Numbered from the stretch's first letter, positions 43,848-54,202 are shown. The stretch is DNA of 64,000 nt from Microbacterium sp. 10M-3C3 (GCF_003931875.1 NZ_CP034245.1:62001-126000); one strand, 5' to 3'. Numbers and translations: made by a program. The notes: generated by a model not told the origin, from the sequence alone.

Positions 43848-44456
43848 TTACTCACGTCCACTCCTGTGCAGGGTCGGGGCGGGTAGTCGCGAGGCCGGTC
43901 TCGCCCGGGACGACACGTCTGCCGGCATAGAACGGGCAGCCGGTATGCCGGTGAATTGCGGCCCACAGAAGTTGCTCGTCGCGATCCCGATCCAGCGCTC
44001 CTGCTCGATCGCGGTCCGCACGCCGAACTCGCACAGTTCCCTGACCCACTCCCACGGGAGGTCGTCGCGGTCCTTCCAGTTGACGATCGCCCAGCATTCC
44101 GTGGTGATCAGCGGGAGGGCACGCGCACGCGACCACTCCGCGACATTGGTGATCGCGTTGCGCAGAGTTCGGCGCCAGCGGTCCTCGTCGGCTCGGTAAG
44201 TGCTCTCGGCGCGCTCGGCGAGGATGTCCACTTGCCGCCAGTCGAAGGAAGATGCCTCCATGTCGTATCCGACCTCTTTGTAGAACGCTCCGCGCGATCC
44301 CGTCATCCAGACATGTGGCTCGAGGAAATCGAGGAAGCTCACATCCTCGTACCGCCAGGCCTTGAGCTCCTCCGAGACCGAGAGCGTCAGTGGGATGCGG
44401 GGGTGACGTTCCCGGACGAGAGCCACGGCCTCTGCCCCCAGCGTTGCACGACTGGA
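43848..44456 (-). pseudogene. Truncated glycoside hydrolase/cellulase-like remnant
   Basis: The frame opens only after a TGA at 44457-44459 yet already reads interior protein sequence (GAEAVALVRERHPRIPLTLS). It continues with EPHVWMTGSRGAFYKEVGYD and LPLITTECWAIVNWKDRDD, where the Glu resembles a TIM-barrel nucleophile. After FCGPQFTG the reading turns to low-quality sequence. Missing both ends, it is most likely a remnant of a sugar-binding cellulase-like protein, marking rearrangement at the island border. Confidence 0.65.
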
Positions 44457-44643
44457 TCAGTCCGCGGGAGTGCCTGCGCGGCCTCCTCGCTCTGAGTCGG
44501 CCTGACTCTCGTTCCTAACGAGAGCCGGGGGATGCTGATATTCCGGTGGATGGCGCGCTTGCACACGGCGTTCCGATGGGCGGTGCGTCGGGCACACCGT
44601 TTGTATCCTCACGTCGTTGATTCTGGTGCTCGGGGTGATGCCG

Positions 44644-45465
44644 ATGATGAGTGCCGTACCGCGAAGAGCGGTGTTCTTCGTCTCCGACAGCACCGGGATC
44701 ACCGCCGAGACGCTCGGCAATGCCCTTCTTGCCAACTTCCCGTCGTTTTCCTTTCAACGTCATACTGTGCCGTTCATCGACTCCTTGCAGGGCGCACATC
44801 GTGCAGTGGTCGACATTGCTGGCTCTCATGCGCGAGGGCTGCGGCCGATCGTCTTCACGACGATCAAGAACCCCGATGTCGTTGCCATCATTGCGGCAGC
44901 GCCGGCCACGCGGATCGACCTGCTGCGCGGCCATCTCACAGAGCTGGAAGATGCACTGGAGACGACCGCGACACAGCAGCTTGGCCAGTTCCACACTGTT
45001 GGTGATACGGAGCAGTACTTCACCCGCATGCGCGCCATCGAGTACGCGATCGAACACGACGATGGCCAAAGCATCCGCGCGCTCGATCGCGCCGAGGTGA
45101 TCATTCTTGCTCCAAGTCGATGCGGTAAGACGCCCACCACCATGTACTTGGCGCTGCTGTACGGGCTTCTGGTCGCCAACTACCCCCTCACAGATGATGA
45201 CTTCCACCTGGATGGGCTGCCGGACCCGATCGCACCACACGTCCACCGTTGCTTCGGCTTGACCAGTACCGCGTTGCGGCTCAGCCAGGTCCGGCAGGAA
45301 CGAAGGTCCGGCTCCACGTACGCGAGCGTGTCGCAGTGCGCACGGGAGTTGCGCCGCGCCGAAGACCTGTATCGCCGGCACGGCATCCCATTCCTGTCCT
45401 CAACGACCAAGAGCGTCGAGGAGATCTCTGCGGTGATCATGCAGGCCTTCCGGCTGCGCACCTGA
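44644..45465 (+). CDS. ppsR: PEP synthase regulatory protein (bifunctional kinase/pyrophosphorylase)
   Basis: The 273-residue protein is of the DUF299/PpsR family: [20 protein letters not shown] at the N-terminus, TTIKNPDVV in the middle and the P-loop-like [15 protein letters not shown] near residue 157. It switches PEP synthase off by ADP-dependent phosphorylation and on by Pi-dependent dephosphorylation. The gene directly precedes ppsA (20-bp gap). Starts at 44638, 44644 and 44647 are all possible; 44644 has the best spacing to GGGGTG. Confidence 0.93.
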   Translation: MMSAVPRRAVFFVSDSTGITAETLGNALLANFPSFSFQRHTVPFIDSLQGAHRAVVDIAGSHARGLRPIVFTTIKNPDVVAIIAAAPATRIDLLRGHLTELEDALETTATQQLGQFHTVGDTEQYFTRMRAIEYAIEHDDGQSIRALDRAEVIILAPSRCGKTPTTMYLALLYGLLVANYPLTDDDFHLDGLPDPIAPHVHRCFGLTSTALRLSQVRQERRSGSTYASVSQCARELRRAEDLYRRHGIPFLSSTTKSVEEISAVIMQAFRLRT

Positions 45466-45485
45466 CCATTTCGAAGGAGAGCGTT

Positions 45486-47897
45486 ATGACCAATATCCTC
45501 TGGTTTGACCAAGTCGGTATGGCCGACCTGCCTCGTGTGGGAGGCAAGAACGCCTCGCTGGGCGAGATGGTTTCGAACCTGACCCGGCTGGGCGTGCGCG
45601 TGCCGCCGGGATTCGCGACCACCGCAGAGGCCTATTGGCGATTCCTCGAGCATGGTCATCTGCGTGAGCGAATCGCCGAAGCGATAGCTGCGGTGGACGT
45701 CGACAACGTCGTCGAGCTCGCTCGAGTGGGCAGTGAGATCCGCGGATGGATCGGGGAGCACCCGTTCCCGGCAGATCTGGATGAGGACGTTCGGTCGGCG
45801 TTCGCCCGTCTGCTCGCAACAGATCCCGAGCCAGACCAAGTGACGTGGGCTGTGCGGTCGAGCGCGACCGCCGAGGATCTCCCCGACGCGTCCTTCGCCG
45901 GGCAGCAGGAAACGTTCCTCAATATTGGTGGGATCGACAACATTCTGGCCGCGATCCGGCTTGTGTTCGCGTCGCTGTACAACGATCGGGCGATCGCATA
46001 TCGAACACATCACGGTTTCGCACATGACCAGGTGGCGCTCTCTGCGGGAGTGCAGCGGATGGTGCGCTCGGATGTCGGCGCCGCCGGGGTGATGTTCACC
46101 GTTGACACCGAATCCGGGTTCGATCAAGCGGTGTTCCTCACGTCTTCGTACGGGCTGGGCGAGGGAGTGGTGCAAGGTGCGGTGAATCCAGACGAGTTCT
46201 ATGTGTCCAAACCGGCTCTGCGTGCCGGACGGCCGGCCATCCTCAAACGGGCAGTTGGCGCGAAGGCAATCGCGATGACTTACACGGACGCGCAGTCAGC
46301 GGGAACCAGCACGGCCTTCGCCGAGGTGCCCCCGGCGCGACGTCTTGTGTTCTCCCTGACGGACAGCGAAGTCGAACAGCTCGCTCGTCAGGCACTGGTA
46401 ATCGAGGAGCACTACGACCGACCGATGGACATCGAATGGGCAAAGGACGGGATCGACGGTGAACTGTACATCCTCCAGGCTCGACCCGAGACTGTCGTGT
46501 CCCGCGCCGCTGCGAACGAGCTGCGGCGGTTCAGGCTGACCGGCACTGGTCCTGTCATCGTCGAAGGCCGTGCCATCGGTCAGCGGATCGGCGCCGGCCC
46601 GGCGCGCGTGCTCGCAGATCACACCGAAATGGCGGCTTTCCAGAGCGGCGACGTCCTCGTCGCCGACATGACCGATCCCGACTGGGAGCCGATCATGAAG
46701 CGCGCAGCAGCGATCGTCACGAACAGAGGGGGACGTACCTGCCATGCCGCCATCATCGCCCGCGAACTCGGTATTCCTGCCGTCGTTGGGACAGGTGACG
46801 CCACGCGACGAATTCACGACGGCGATGAGCTGACCGTTTCCTGCGCGCAGGGAGATACCGGGTACATCTACGAGGGACTGCTCGAGTACGCCGAAGATGT
46901 CACCCAACTGGATGAAATGCCGCGCACGGCCGTGAACATCATGATGAACGTGGGGTCGCCCGATCAGGCGTTCGCCTTTGCCCGCCTTCCGCATCGCGGA
47001 GTGGGGCTGGCGCGTCTGGAGTTCATCATCAACCGCGAGATCGGTATCCACCCGCGCGCCCTGCTGGACTTCGAAGACCTTCCCGAGTCATTGCGGGAGC
47101 AGATCGCTCCGCGTATCGCTGCCTATTCGTCCCCGCGCGAGTTCTATATCCAGCGGCTCATCGAAGGCGTCTCCACGCTAGCGGCAGCGTTCGCGCCACA
47201 GCCGGTGATCGTGCGCCTGTCTGACTTCAAATCGAATGAGTATGCCAACCTTCTCGGCGGCCGTGAGTATGAGCCCAGCGAAGAGAACCCGATGATCGGT
47301 TATCGAGGCGCCTCTCGCTACCTGTCACGCGACTTCCGGTCTTGTTTCGAGATGGAGTGCGCGGCTCTGCGGTTTGTCCGCGAAGAGATGGGCTTCACCA
47401 ACGTGCAGGTGATGGTGCCGTTCGTCCGCACCCTCAGCGAGGCGAGTGATGTTGTGGACTTGCTTGCTACGAATGGGCTTCGCCGAGGGATCAACGGCCT
47501 CAAGTTGATCATGATGTGTGAACTCCCCGCCAACGCGATCCTTGCCACCGAATTCCTGGAGCACTTCGACGGGTTCTCCATCGGGTCGAACGACATGACA
47601 CAGCTCACTCTCGGCCTCGATCGCGACAGCGCGCTGGTGGCAGCCTCGTTCGATGAGCGCGATCCAGCGGTCCTCAAACTGCTGTCGTTGGCAATCGAAG
47701 CCTGCAAAGCGCAGGGGAAGTACGTCGGAATCTGCGGTCAGGGCCCCAGCGATCACCCCGACTTCGCGCAGTGGCTGACGGAGCAAGGCATCGACTCGCT
47801 CTCGTTGAACCCCGACAGCGTCGTCGATACCTGGCTGCAGCTCGCGACCGATTCTGTCCCCTCTCGCAAGGAACCAGCATCAACGTCGCCGTCGTAG
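45486..47897 (+). CDS. ppsA: Phosphoenolpyruvate synthase (pyruvate, water dikinase)
   Basis: The 803-residue enzyme makes PEP from pyruvate and ATP. The ATP-grasp domain (about 1-350) begins [23 protein letters not shown]. The swivelling domain carries the phosphorylated His420 in [19 protein letters not shown]. The PEP-binding barrel has [46 protein letters not shown] and [10 protein letters not shown]. It allows gluconeogenic growth on C2/C3 compounds, which fits the catabolic genes downstream. AAGGAGA precedes the ATG. Confidence 0.97.
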   Translation: MTNILWFDQVGMADLPRVGGKNASLGEMVSNLTRLGVRVPPGFATTAEAYWRFLEHGHLRERIAEAIAAVDVDNVVELARVGSEIRGWIGEHPFPADLDEDVRSAFARLLATDPEPDQVTWAVRSSATAEDLPDASFAGQQETFLNIGGIDNILAAIRLVFASLYNDRAIAYRTHHGFAHDQVALSAGVQRMVRSDVGAAGVMFTVDTESGFDQAVFLTSSYGLGEGVVQGAVNPDEFYVSKPALRAGRPAILKRAVGAKAIAMTYTDAQSAGTSTAFAEVPPARRLVFSLTDSEVEQLARQALVIEEHYDRPMDIEWAKDGIDGELYILQARPETVVSRAAANELRRFRLTGTGPVIVEGRAIGQRIGAGPARVLADHTEMAAFQSGDVLVADMTDPDWEPIMKRAAAIVTNRGGRTCHAAIIARELGIPAVVGTGDATRRIHDGDELTVSCAQGDTGYIYEGLLEYAEDVTQLDEMPRTAVNIMMNVGSPDQAFAFARLPHRGVGLARLEFIINREIGIHPRALLDFEDLPESLREQIAPRIAAYSSPREFYIQRLIEGVSTLAAAFAPQPVIVRLSDFKSNEYANLLGGREYEPSEENPMIGYRGASRYLSRDFRSCFEMECAALRFVREEMGFTNVQVMVPFVRTLSEASDVVDLLATNGLRRGINGLKLIMMCELPANAILATEFLEHFDGFSIGSNDMTQLTLGLDRDSALVAASFDERDPAVLKLLSLAIEACKAQGKYVGICGQGPSDHPDFAQWLTEQGIDSLSLNPDSVVDTWLQLATDSVPSRKEPASTSPS

Positions 47898-47985
47898 CGG
47901 TCTGAGTCTCGGAGAGTCCTCGCGCACTGACGTCCGCGCGAATGTCGATCCGTTTGTCGCCTCGCTCACGCCTGAGAGGCGTAAC

Positions 47986-48002
47986 ATGTGCATTCTGCAC
48001 AT
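47986..48002. promoter_or_regulatory. PucR-type regulator operator, site 1
   Basis: ATGTGCA-TTC-TGCACAT is a perfect dyad about 109 bp upstream of the GAF/PucR gene and about 55 bp upstream of a possible -10 TAGAGT (48057). The core GTGCATTCTGCAC recurs with one or two changes at 58416 and 61150. The distance suits an activator or autoregulatory site. Confidence 0.7.
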
Positions 48003-48110
48003 ACGACTTGGGTTCTCGGGTGGGTTCGGAACACGCGTGACGATCGGACCGGCCCCTAGAGTCTCGTCGGTGCGCGACGACGCGCACCGTGACCCCGAAG
48101 GAGTGGATCC

Positions 48111-49847
48111 GTGTCACCCACCCGACCGACCGTGCTCGCCGAGCGGCGGGCTACCGTGCTCTCCCAGCTCGTTCTCTTGTTCGCACAGGGGAAGGACCCC
48201 GTCGAGCTTGCAGACGAGGCGGTCCGTCTCGTCGCACGGGCAACCGATACCGCGGCGGTCTTCGTGTATTTGTGGGACGACGAGGAGGAGCGTCTTGTAC
48301 TGAGGGTCGCGGGCGAGGTTCCCCAGCAGAGCGGAGTGGGAGAGATCCGACTCCGTCTGGGGGAGGGGATCGCAGGCTGGTCGGCATTGCGCCAGAAATC
48401 GGTGATCATCGATCGCCGCCCTGCGGATGACCCCCGATTCGTCGGAGTCGACGCGATCGAGGAAAGCGAGTACAACTCGATGCTCGCAGTGCCGATCGCG
48501 GATGAGCAGGGTCAGTTGCGCGGCGTGTTCGCGCTGTACTCGCGGAAGGAGTCCGCATTCGGTGATGATGAACTGGCAATCGCAATGGAGGTGGGTCGTC
48601 TGCTCGCGTCCGGCCTGGTCCGTGCTGAGACGGTCGAAGATCTGAACAGACAGTCAGCGAACGCTCACTTTCTCCTGGACTTCCCGACGTCATCGCGCAC
48701 ATCGGTGGTGCCGGCGTTGCAGTTTGCGGCGAAGCGGTTGCTGGATCTCCTCGACACGGACGTGTGTGTCCTGGAGTACATCTCGCGCAGAGAGAGCGGT
48801 GCGGCCCCGATCGTGTTCGCGTTCCGTTCACCTCTGGGTGAACATCGCATCTGGTCGACTCATTCGCGGGCATCAGCTCAGGCCACGCTGCATCAGCAGT
48901 CCGCCGGTCTTGAGCACGCCTCGGTCTCCCTTGGGGTGGGCGCGTCTCGGGGCATTCTCTCGTGCTACCGGGCTTCTCGATTCAGGTCGCATGACTTCGA
49001 GCGTCTCAGTGCGTTGGCAATGCAACTGAGTGTGCTCTTGGAGGCTGTCGATCTGAACTCCGTCGGCTCCTCTTTGGCGACACAGCTTCGCTTCACGCAG
49101 GATGATGCGGAGGCTGCTCGGATTCTGGGCGAACTCGGGTTCGACGGGCCGGTGTGCCCAGTACTGGTGCGTGTGCACAGTGTACGAGGGGATTGGGAGG
49201 CGTCAAGTCGCATATTGAAAGATGCCTTGTCGAGCGCTGCTGGCCCACGGGGTGTGGTGCTGCTGCAGTCGACATGGGGCATCGTACTCGCGGAAGCGAC
49301 AAGCGAGAGGGCGTCGCACGAACTCGGTGACCGGGTGCTGCAGGCCACCTCGAAGGTTGCGGAGGATGTCGGACTCGAAGCGTCGATCGGAGTGGGCAGT
49401 GTCGCCGCGTCCGCGGCTCTGACGCGACAGGCGATAACGCATGCGCGCCAGGCCCTGCGATGGACCGAGACATACGGTCGTGGCGGACAGGTGACGCTGG
49501 CATCATACGACGAGGTGCGAGACCTCCTTCCGTTGACTGACGTCGTCGGGTCGATGCTGCCGGCGGTGATCGCGCAGCTCCGCGTGCTGGAGCCGTTGAT
49601 GAAGTATGACGCGGCGCAGGGTTCTGAGCTGGTGAAGACACTCTCGGTGCTGTCCAACTGCGGAGGTTCGGTGAACGAGGCAGCGAAAGAGCTGGTGATC
49701 CATCGAAACACTCTGCGGCAACGACTGCAGCGGATCGAACATGTGCTGGGGACTTCGCTGGAGGCGACGATGGATTGGGTCGTGCTGACATTGGCGACTC
49801 GTGTCACCTTGGCGCGAATGGTCGACAGGCGTGTCGCGCGGCGGTAG
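48111..49847 (+). CDS. GAF-domain PucR/CdaR-type transcriptional regulator
   Basis: The 578-residue protein starts with GTG after GAAGGAG. It has an N-terminal GAF domain (about 20-170; GEIRLRLGEGIAGW, YNSMLAVPIADEQGQLRG), a second sensory region, a degenerate GGDEF-like domain (about 350-460) and a C-terminal PucR HTH (about 510-560; LSNCGGSVNEAAKELVIHRN, then TLRQRLQRIE). Such regulators activate amine, purine or sugar-acid catabolism. It probably binds the palindrome found here and at two downstream promoters. Confidence 0.92.
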   Translation: MSPTRPTVLAERRATVLSQLVLLFAQGKDPVELADEAVRLVARATDTAAVFVYLWDDEEERLVLRVAGEVPQQSGVGEIRLRLGEGIAGWSALRQKSVIIDRRPADDPRFVGVDAIEESEYNSMLAVPIADEQGQLRGVFALYSRKESAFGDDELAIAMEVGRLLASGLVRAETVEDLNRQSANAHFLLDFPTSSRTSVVPALQFAAKRLLDLLDTDVCVLEYISRRESGAAPIVFAFRSPLGEHRIWSTHSRASAQATLHQQSAGLEHASVSLGVGASRGILSCYRASRFRSHDFERLSALAMQLSVLLEAVDLNSVGSSLATQLRFTQDDAEAARILGELGFDGPVCPVLVRVHSVRGDWEASSRILKDALSSAAGPRGVVLLQSTWGIVLAEATSERASHELGDRVLQATSKVAEDVGLEASIGVGSVAASAALTRQAITHARQALRWTETYGRGGQVTLASYDEVRDLLPLTDVVGSMLPAVIAQLRVLEPLMKYDAAQGSELVKTLSVLSNCGGSVNEAAKELVIHRNTLRQRLQRIEHVLGTSLEATMDWVVLTLATRVTLARMVDRRVARR

Positions 49848-49857
49848 CGGGGACCGC

Positions 49858-51501
49858 TCAGTACACGTCCTTCACGTAGCGGCCTGCCGCCTTCAGCTCA
49901 GCGAGTGCGGCGCGACCCGAGGCGCCGGTGATGTCTTCATCGTTGAGGATCGCTTCCAGCGCCTGATCTACGTCGGGTGCCATACGAGCTTTGTCGCCGC
50001 AGACGAACACACATGCGCCATCAGCGATCCAGGAGCGGATACGGTCGCCTTCGGCGAGCATCTCGTGCTGCACGTAGTGCTTCGTCGGCTGGTCGCGGGA
50101 AAACGCGAGACTGAGGTGCGTGAGTCGTCCGCTGTCGGCGAACTCGGTGAACTCGGCCTCGTAGAGGAAGTCGGTGTTTCGATGCTGGTCGCCGAAGAAC
50201 AGCCAGCTGCGGCCTGTGGCCGCTGACGCGTCTCGTTCACGCAGGAAGGCGCGGAAGGGAGCGACCCCCACACCAGGACCGACCATGATGATGGGAACGT
50301 CAGATGCGGGAAGCTGGAACTCATGCGCGGGGAGCCGTCGGGTCGGGAATGTCTTGCCGTCGTGTGCACGTGCGTCCAGGAACGCGGTCGCGGCACCACG
50401 CTGCATGCCGCGACCTGAGGTGTACTCGACGCCGCCGACGGTGAGGTGGACGCGCCCGGCGTCGGCGAGCGGGCTGGAGGCGATCGAGTAGTCGCGGTGT
50501 TGCAGCGGGCGCAGCTCCGCGAGAATGTCCCCGATGGGCAGATCGACGCACTGCAGTTCGGTGAGGACGTCAAGCACGTCTCGTCCCCACAGCCAGGCAT
50601 CGAGCTGGTCTCGGTTGCCGGACTGGATGAGTTCGGTGATCTGCCGGATGGGTGCGCTGTCCGGACGACGGCGGCCCAAGCCCACGACCAGGCCCGGATG
50701 GGGAAGCCGCAGTTCGACATCGTGGGTGAGGATGTCACGCAGTGTCCGGGTGGTGCCCTGCTCGGTCAGGCTGGGGTTCCCGAAGGCGGCGACCCATTCG
50801 TCGACGAGTGCGTCGGGATTGGCGACGAACACTGAGATCGAGTCTCCTGGCGCATAGTCGAATGGCCCGTCATCGAAGGCCAGTTCGTAATGCACGACCT
50901 GTTTCGACGAGCCGGGCAGCGAGAGCCGCCGTGACGCGACGACACGGGTGGCCCGCAGTGGATCCGCGGTGTGGAAGCCACCGTCTTGTGCCCTTCCGTT
51001 GGCGTCTGGCTTCGCGTCCGGCGTGTCCGCCGCCCACGCAGGGCTTGCGAGAAGCGCTGTGACAGCATCGGATGCCCATTTGCCGGCGCTGAACTCGAAG
51101 TCGATGTCGCAGTCGATCCCGTCGATCACCCGCACGGCGCCGAGCGTCGCAAGGCGCTGGTCGATGTCGTGTCCGGCCTTGCAGAAGTCTTCGTACATGG
51201 AATCGCCGATCGACAGCACGGCGTAGGGAAGCCCCTCCAGCGCGGCGGGGGCGAGCGAGGCGAGCCACTCCCAGAATTCGGCGGCGTTGTCGGGCATGTG
51301 CCCGTTGTCGTGTGTGGAGGTCACCACCAGCAGCCTGCGCAGGCTGTGATTCTCGGCGTGCAACCAGTCCTCCAAGGAGGACACGGCGACGTTGTGGCCA
51401 TCCTTGTTCGCTTTGGTGTGAATCTGATGGGCGAGATACTCGGCGTTGCCGGTCTGACTGCCGAAGAGGATAGTCAGCTCGGCGGTGTCGGACGCGGTCA
51501 T
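49858..51501 (-). CDS. Diflavin reductase, sulfite reductase flavoprotein-like
   Basis: The 547-residue protein has an FMN flavodoxin domain (about 8-150; TILFGSQTGNAEYLA), an FAD domain with HRDYSIASSP, and an NADPH domain with GPGVGVAPFRAFLRERD and VFVCGDKARMAPDV, ending in YVKDVY as in CysJ. No sulfite reductase gene is nearby; it follows an aldehyde dehydrogenase in a P450 locus, so it may pass electrons to the P450 or another oxidase (inference). ATG 51501 has AAGGA at ideal spacing; an upstream ATG (51540) overlaps the dehydrogenase stop. Confidence 0.9.
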   Translation of the reverse strand: MTASDTAELTILFGSQTGNAEYLAHQIHTKANKDGHNVAVSSLEDWLHAENHSLRRLLVVTSTHDNGHMPDNAAEFWEWLASLAPAALEGLPYAVLSIGDSMYEDFCKAGHDIDQRLATLGAVRVIDGIDCDIDFEFSAGKWASDAVTALLASPAWAADTPDAKPDANGRAQDGGFHTADPLRATRVVASRRLSLPGSSKQVVHYELAFDDGPFDYAPGDSISVFVANPDALVDEWVAAFGNPSLTEQGTTRTLRDILTHDVELRLPHPGLVVGLGRRRPDSAPIRQITELIQSGNRDQLDAWLWGRDVLDVLTELQCVDLPIGDILAELRPLQHRDYSIASSPLADAGRVHLTVGGVEYTSGRGMQRGAATAFLDARAHDGKTFPTRRLPAHEFQLPASDVPIIMVGPGVGVAPFRAFLRERDASAATGRSWLFFGDQHRNTDFLYEAEFTEFADSGRLTHLSLAFSRDQPTKHYVQHEMLAEGDRIRSWIADGACVFVCGDKARMAPDVDQALEAILNDEDITGASGRAALAELKAAGRYVKDVY

Positions 51502-51536
51502 TGTTGGTCCTTCGCCTCGGACGTCGATGACGGTGC

Positions 51537-52907
51537 TCATGATGCGGTGCTGATGAAGATCGACTTGTGTTCCGTGAAGCTGCGGACACCTTCCATGCCC
51601 AATTCCCGGCCGACGCCGGACTGTTTGAAACCGCCGAACGGAACTTGTACTCGGATGGAGGAGTTGGAGTTGATGGACAGTGTGCCGCTTTCCACTCCGC
51701 GGGCGACGCGCAGTGCGCGTCCGACGTCGTTGGTCCAAATGGATCCGCTAAGCCCGTAGATCGTGTCGTTCGCGAGCCGCACCGCTTCTTCTTCGGTATC
51801 GAATGGGATCACGACGGCGACCGGGCCGAAGATCTCGTCCCGGGCGGCGCGTGTGGCGGCTGCCGGGTCGACGGCGATATGAGGCGCCATCCAGAATCCA
51901 GGCCCCTCGGGCGCTTCACCGGCGTACACCACGTCCAGATCGGCATCCAGGAAGGTCTGCACGCTCTGGCGGTGTTCGGCGGAGACCAGCGGGCCCAGGT
52001 CGGTTGTCAGCTGTGCGGGATCTCCGATCCGCAGTGCCCGGGTCGCGTCGATGAATCCCTCGAGGAACCGGTCGACTACAGATCGCTGCACAAGGATTCG
52101 GCTGCGGGCACAGCAGTCCTGACCGGTGTTGTCGAACACTGCCCAGGGTGCGGCGAAGGCGGCTTTGTCGACGTCGGCGTCGGCGAACACGATGTTCGCG
52201 GATTTACCGCCGAGTTCGAGGGTTACTCGCTTCATCGTGGCGGCGCTGGATGCGAGGATCGACCGGCCCACTTCGGTGGAACCGGTGAAACTGATCTTGC
52301 CGACTCGGGGGTCGTCGATGAGTGCACCGCCGACGGTGCTACCACCGCCGGTGACCACTTGGAGCAGGTCGGGGACCGGAGTGAGCTCTGCGGCCAGTTC
52401 ACCCAGACGCCTGGCAGAGAGCGGTGTGAGGCTGGCAGGCTTACTGATCACGGCGTTGCCTGCCGCCAGTGCGGGGGCGATGCTCCAACTCGCGATGGGG
52501 AGCGGGAAGTTCCACGGGGTGATCACACCCACCACTCCGACCGGCTCACGGAAGGTCATGGCGACACCGCCGTCGACCGGGATGGTCTCGCCGGTGAGCT
52601 TGTCGATCGTGCCGGCGTAGTAGCGGAACACGCTGGCGACGCTTTCCGCTTCGGCTAGCGCGGCTCGCAGCGGTTTGCCTACGTCCTGCGACTCGAGTGT
52701 CGCCAGCTCGTCACGATGGACGTCGATCGAGTCCGCGAGATCGTAGAGAAACTGCTGGCGTCGACCGATCGGCAGGGCGGCCCACACGCGCTGCGCGTCG
52801 ACGGCACGCGCGATCGCGTCGTCGACCTCAGAGTGGCTGTAGGCGTGCACCTCGCCGATCCGTGTTGCGGTCGCCGGGTTCCACACGGGAATGGTCTGCT
52901 CGGTCAT
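51537..52907 (-). CDS. Aldehyde dehydrogenase
   Basis: The 456-residue enzyme has TPWNFPLPIASWSIAPALAAG, FTGSTEVGRSI, the general-base Glu in LELGGKSANIVF and the catalytic Cys in NTGQDCCARSR (two adjacent Cys). It resembles the gamma-glutamyl-aminobutyraldehyde/betaine-aldehyde group (PuuC-like), fitting the gamma-glutamylation genes upstream. It is transcribed with the diflavin reductase and separated from the P450 operon by a terminator. Confidence 0.93.
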   Translation of the reverse strand: MTEQTIPVWNPATATRIGEVHAYSHSEVDDAIARAVDAQRVWAALPIGRRQQFLYDLADSIDVHRDELATLESQDVGKPLRAALAEAESVASVFRYYAGTIDKLTGETIPVDGGVAMTFREPVGVVGVITPWNFPLPIASWSIAPALAAGNAVISKPASLTPLSARRLGELAAELTPVPDLLQVVTGGGSTVGGALIDDPRVGKISFTGSTEVGRSILASSAATMKRVTLELGGKSANIVFADADVDKAAFAAPWAVFDNTGQDCCARSRILVQRSVVDRFLEGFIDATRALRIGDPAQLTTDLGPLVSAEHRQSVQTFLDADLDVVYAGEAPEGPGFWMAPHIAVDPAAATRAARDEIFGPVAVVIPFDTEEEAVRLANDTIYGLSGSIWTNDVGRALRVARGVESGTLSINSNSSIRVQVPFGGFKQSGVGRELGMEGVRSFTEHKSIFISTAS

Positions 52908-52977
52908 CAGTCCTCATCTCAGGGCGGCGGGCTCCTGCGCTCGTCACCGTCCGCCTACCTTCCTCCGAAGGCCAGCC

Positions 52978-53006
52978 GGTTTCGGCGTGCGACGGGCACC
53001 GAAACC
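52978..53006. promoter_or_regulatory. Imperfect dyad upstream of the aldehyde dehydrogenase
   Basis: GGTTTCGG (52978-52985) and CCGAAACC (52999-53006) flank a 13-bp spacer that is itself partly symmetric (GTGC/GCAC). It lies about 70 bp upstream of the dehydrogenase start and touches the neighbouring terminator. It could be an operator or a second hairpin. Confidence 0.4.
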
Positions 53007-53043
53007 TCTGGGGTGGTGTGCAAACAGCACACCACCCCAGAGG
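53005..53043 (-). terminator. Rho-independent terminator of the P450 operon
   Basis: A perfect 17-bp stem pairs 53005-53021 with 53027-53043 around a 5-nt loop. Read on the minus strand it lies 13 bp after the ferredoxin reductase stop and is followed by TTTCGG. It ends the GS-SDR-amidase-P450-ferredoxin-reductase operon. Confidence 0.88.
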
Positions 53044-53056
53044 CTTTCATGGAGGC

Positions 53057-54202
53057 TCATGGTCGCATCAGAAGTTTCGCTATGCGGGGCTGTGCGTTGA
53101 TTCCGATCCATGCCGTCTGTTCGTCTTCGCCGATCCGGTAGAGGGCGGACTGGCGATCGGGGTTCTCGAACTCCAGACTGACCGGCGCGGCGGGGTGAAG
53201 TTCGCCTACGATCTGCACTTTCCGTCCGGCTATCTCGGTCCAGAAGTAGGGCAACGGCGCACGTTGCCGTTCGGCGTAGCAGAAATCTTCGGCCAGTTGC
53301 GCCCCGTGCTGGCGGGCCGCCGCCCAGCTTTCGGTGCGGCTGAGGGAACCGTCGGCGCTTCGGCGAGTGACGACATCACCGATAGCGAATACGTCAGCGG
53401 CTGGGCTCCCGGATTCGCTGACGACCCGTCCGCTGTCGTCGACGAGGAGAGCACCGTTGACGAGCAGTCCGCTGTCGGCCAGCCATGCCACGGCGGGCCG
53501 GGCTCCCACAGCGCTGACCAGCACATCTGCTTCGAGGGGTTGCTCGCCGGTCAATTCGACGCGCCACGTGTCGTTCATAGAGATTCGGGTGATGTCGACG
53601 CCCCAGTGGCATTCCACGCCCGCTTGCTCCAGCCACTGCGTCGCCTCGTGAGTGAGGTGGCCGGCGAGGAGTCGTTCCAGTGGCCCCTGGGCGCGGTCGA
53701 GCAGCACCACACGAGAGCCACGGGCTGTCAGGGATGAAGCGAGCTCGACTCCGATCGCGCCGGCTCCGATCACGATCACGGATTGACCGTCTTGGGTCTG
53801 CTCACGCAGCCGACGTGCATCCGCCGCACTGCGCAGGACGGTCGTTCCAGGTGGTTCGACAGGCAACCGGATGGGTACGGCACCGGTGGCGATCACCAGC
53901 GTGCCGTAGAGCACGTCGTGCAGCGCTTCGTCAGCCGTGCGCACGCGGAGGACATGCTCGGTGACGTCGACATCGGTTGCCGTCGCCGGCAGTAGCCGCA
54001 CGTCCAGGTCGCTCCAGTCAACGGCGATATCCTCCTGCTGCCCCGCGGTCAGATAGTGCTTGGACAGCGGCGGCCGGTCGTAGGGCGCATCGAGGTCATC
54101 GTCGACGACGAGGATCGGTTCACTATTGCCCAGTTCACGTAAGCGCTCCACGAACGCCGTCGTCGCGACCGAGGCACCGACGACAACCAGTTGCTCGCTC
54201 AT
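53057..54202 (-). CDS. Ferredoxin reductase (FAD/NAD(P)H-dependent)
   Basis: The 381-residue flavoprotein has an N-terminal dinucleotide motif LVVVGASVATTAFVERLR (the GxGxxG is altered to GASVAT), a central NAD(P) motif VIGAGAIGVELAS near residue 145 and the FAD motif DVFAIGDV near 270. It matches putidaredoxin/rubredoxin reductase-type enzymes. It overlaps the ferredoxin gene by 4 nt and should pass electrons to that ferredoxin for the P450. Confidence 0.94.
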   Translation of the reverse strand: MSEQLVVVGASVATTAFVERLRELGNSEPILVVDDDLDAPYDRPPLSKHYLTAGQQEDIAVDWSDLDVRLLPATATDVDVTEHVLRVRTADEALHDVLYGTLVIATGAVPIRLPVEPPGTTVLRSAADARRLREQTQDGQSVIVIGAGAIGVELASSLTARGSRVVLLDRAQGPLERLLAGHLTHEATQWLEQAGVECHWGVDITRISMNDTWRVELTGEQPLEADVLVSAVGARPAVAWLADSGLLVNGALLVDDSGRVVSESGSPAADVFAIGDVVTRRSADGSLSRTESWAAARQHGAQLAEDFCYAERQRAPLPYFWTEIAGRKVQIVGELHPAAPVSLEFENPDRQSALYRIGEDEQTAWIGINAQPRIAKLLMRP

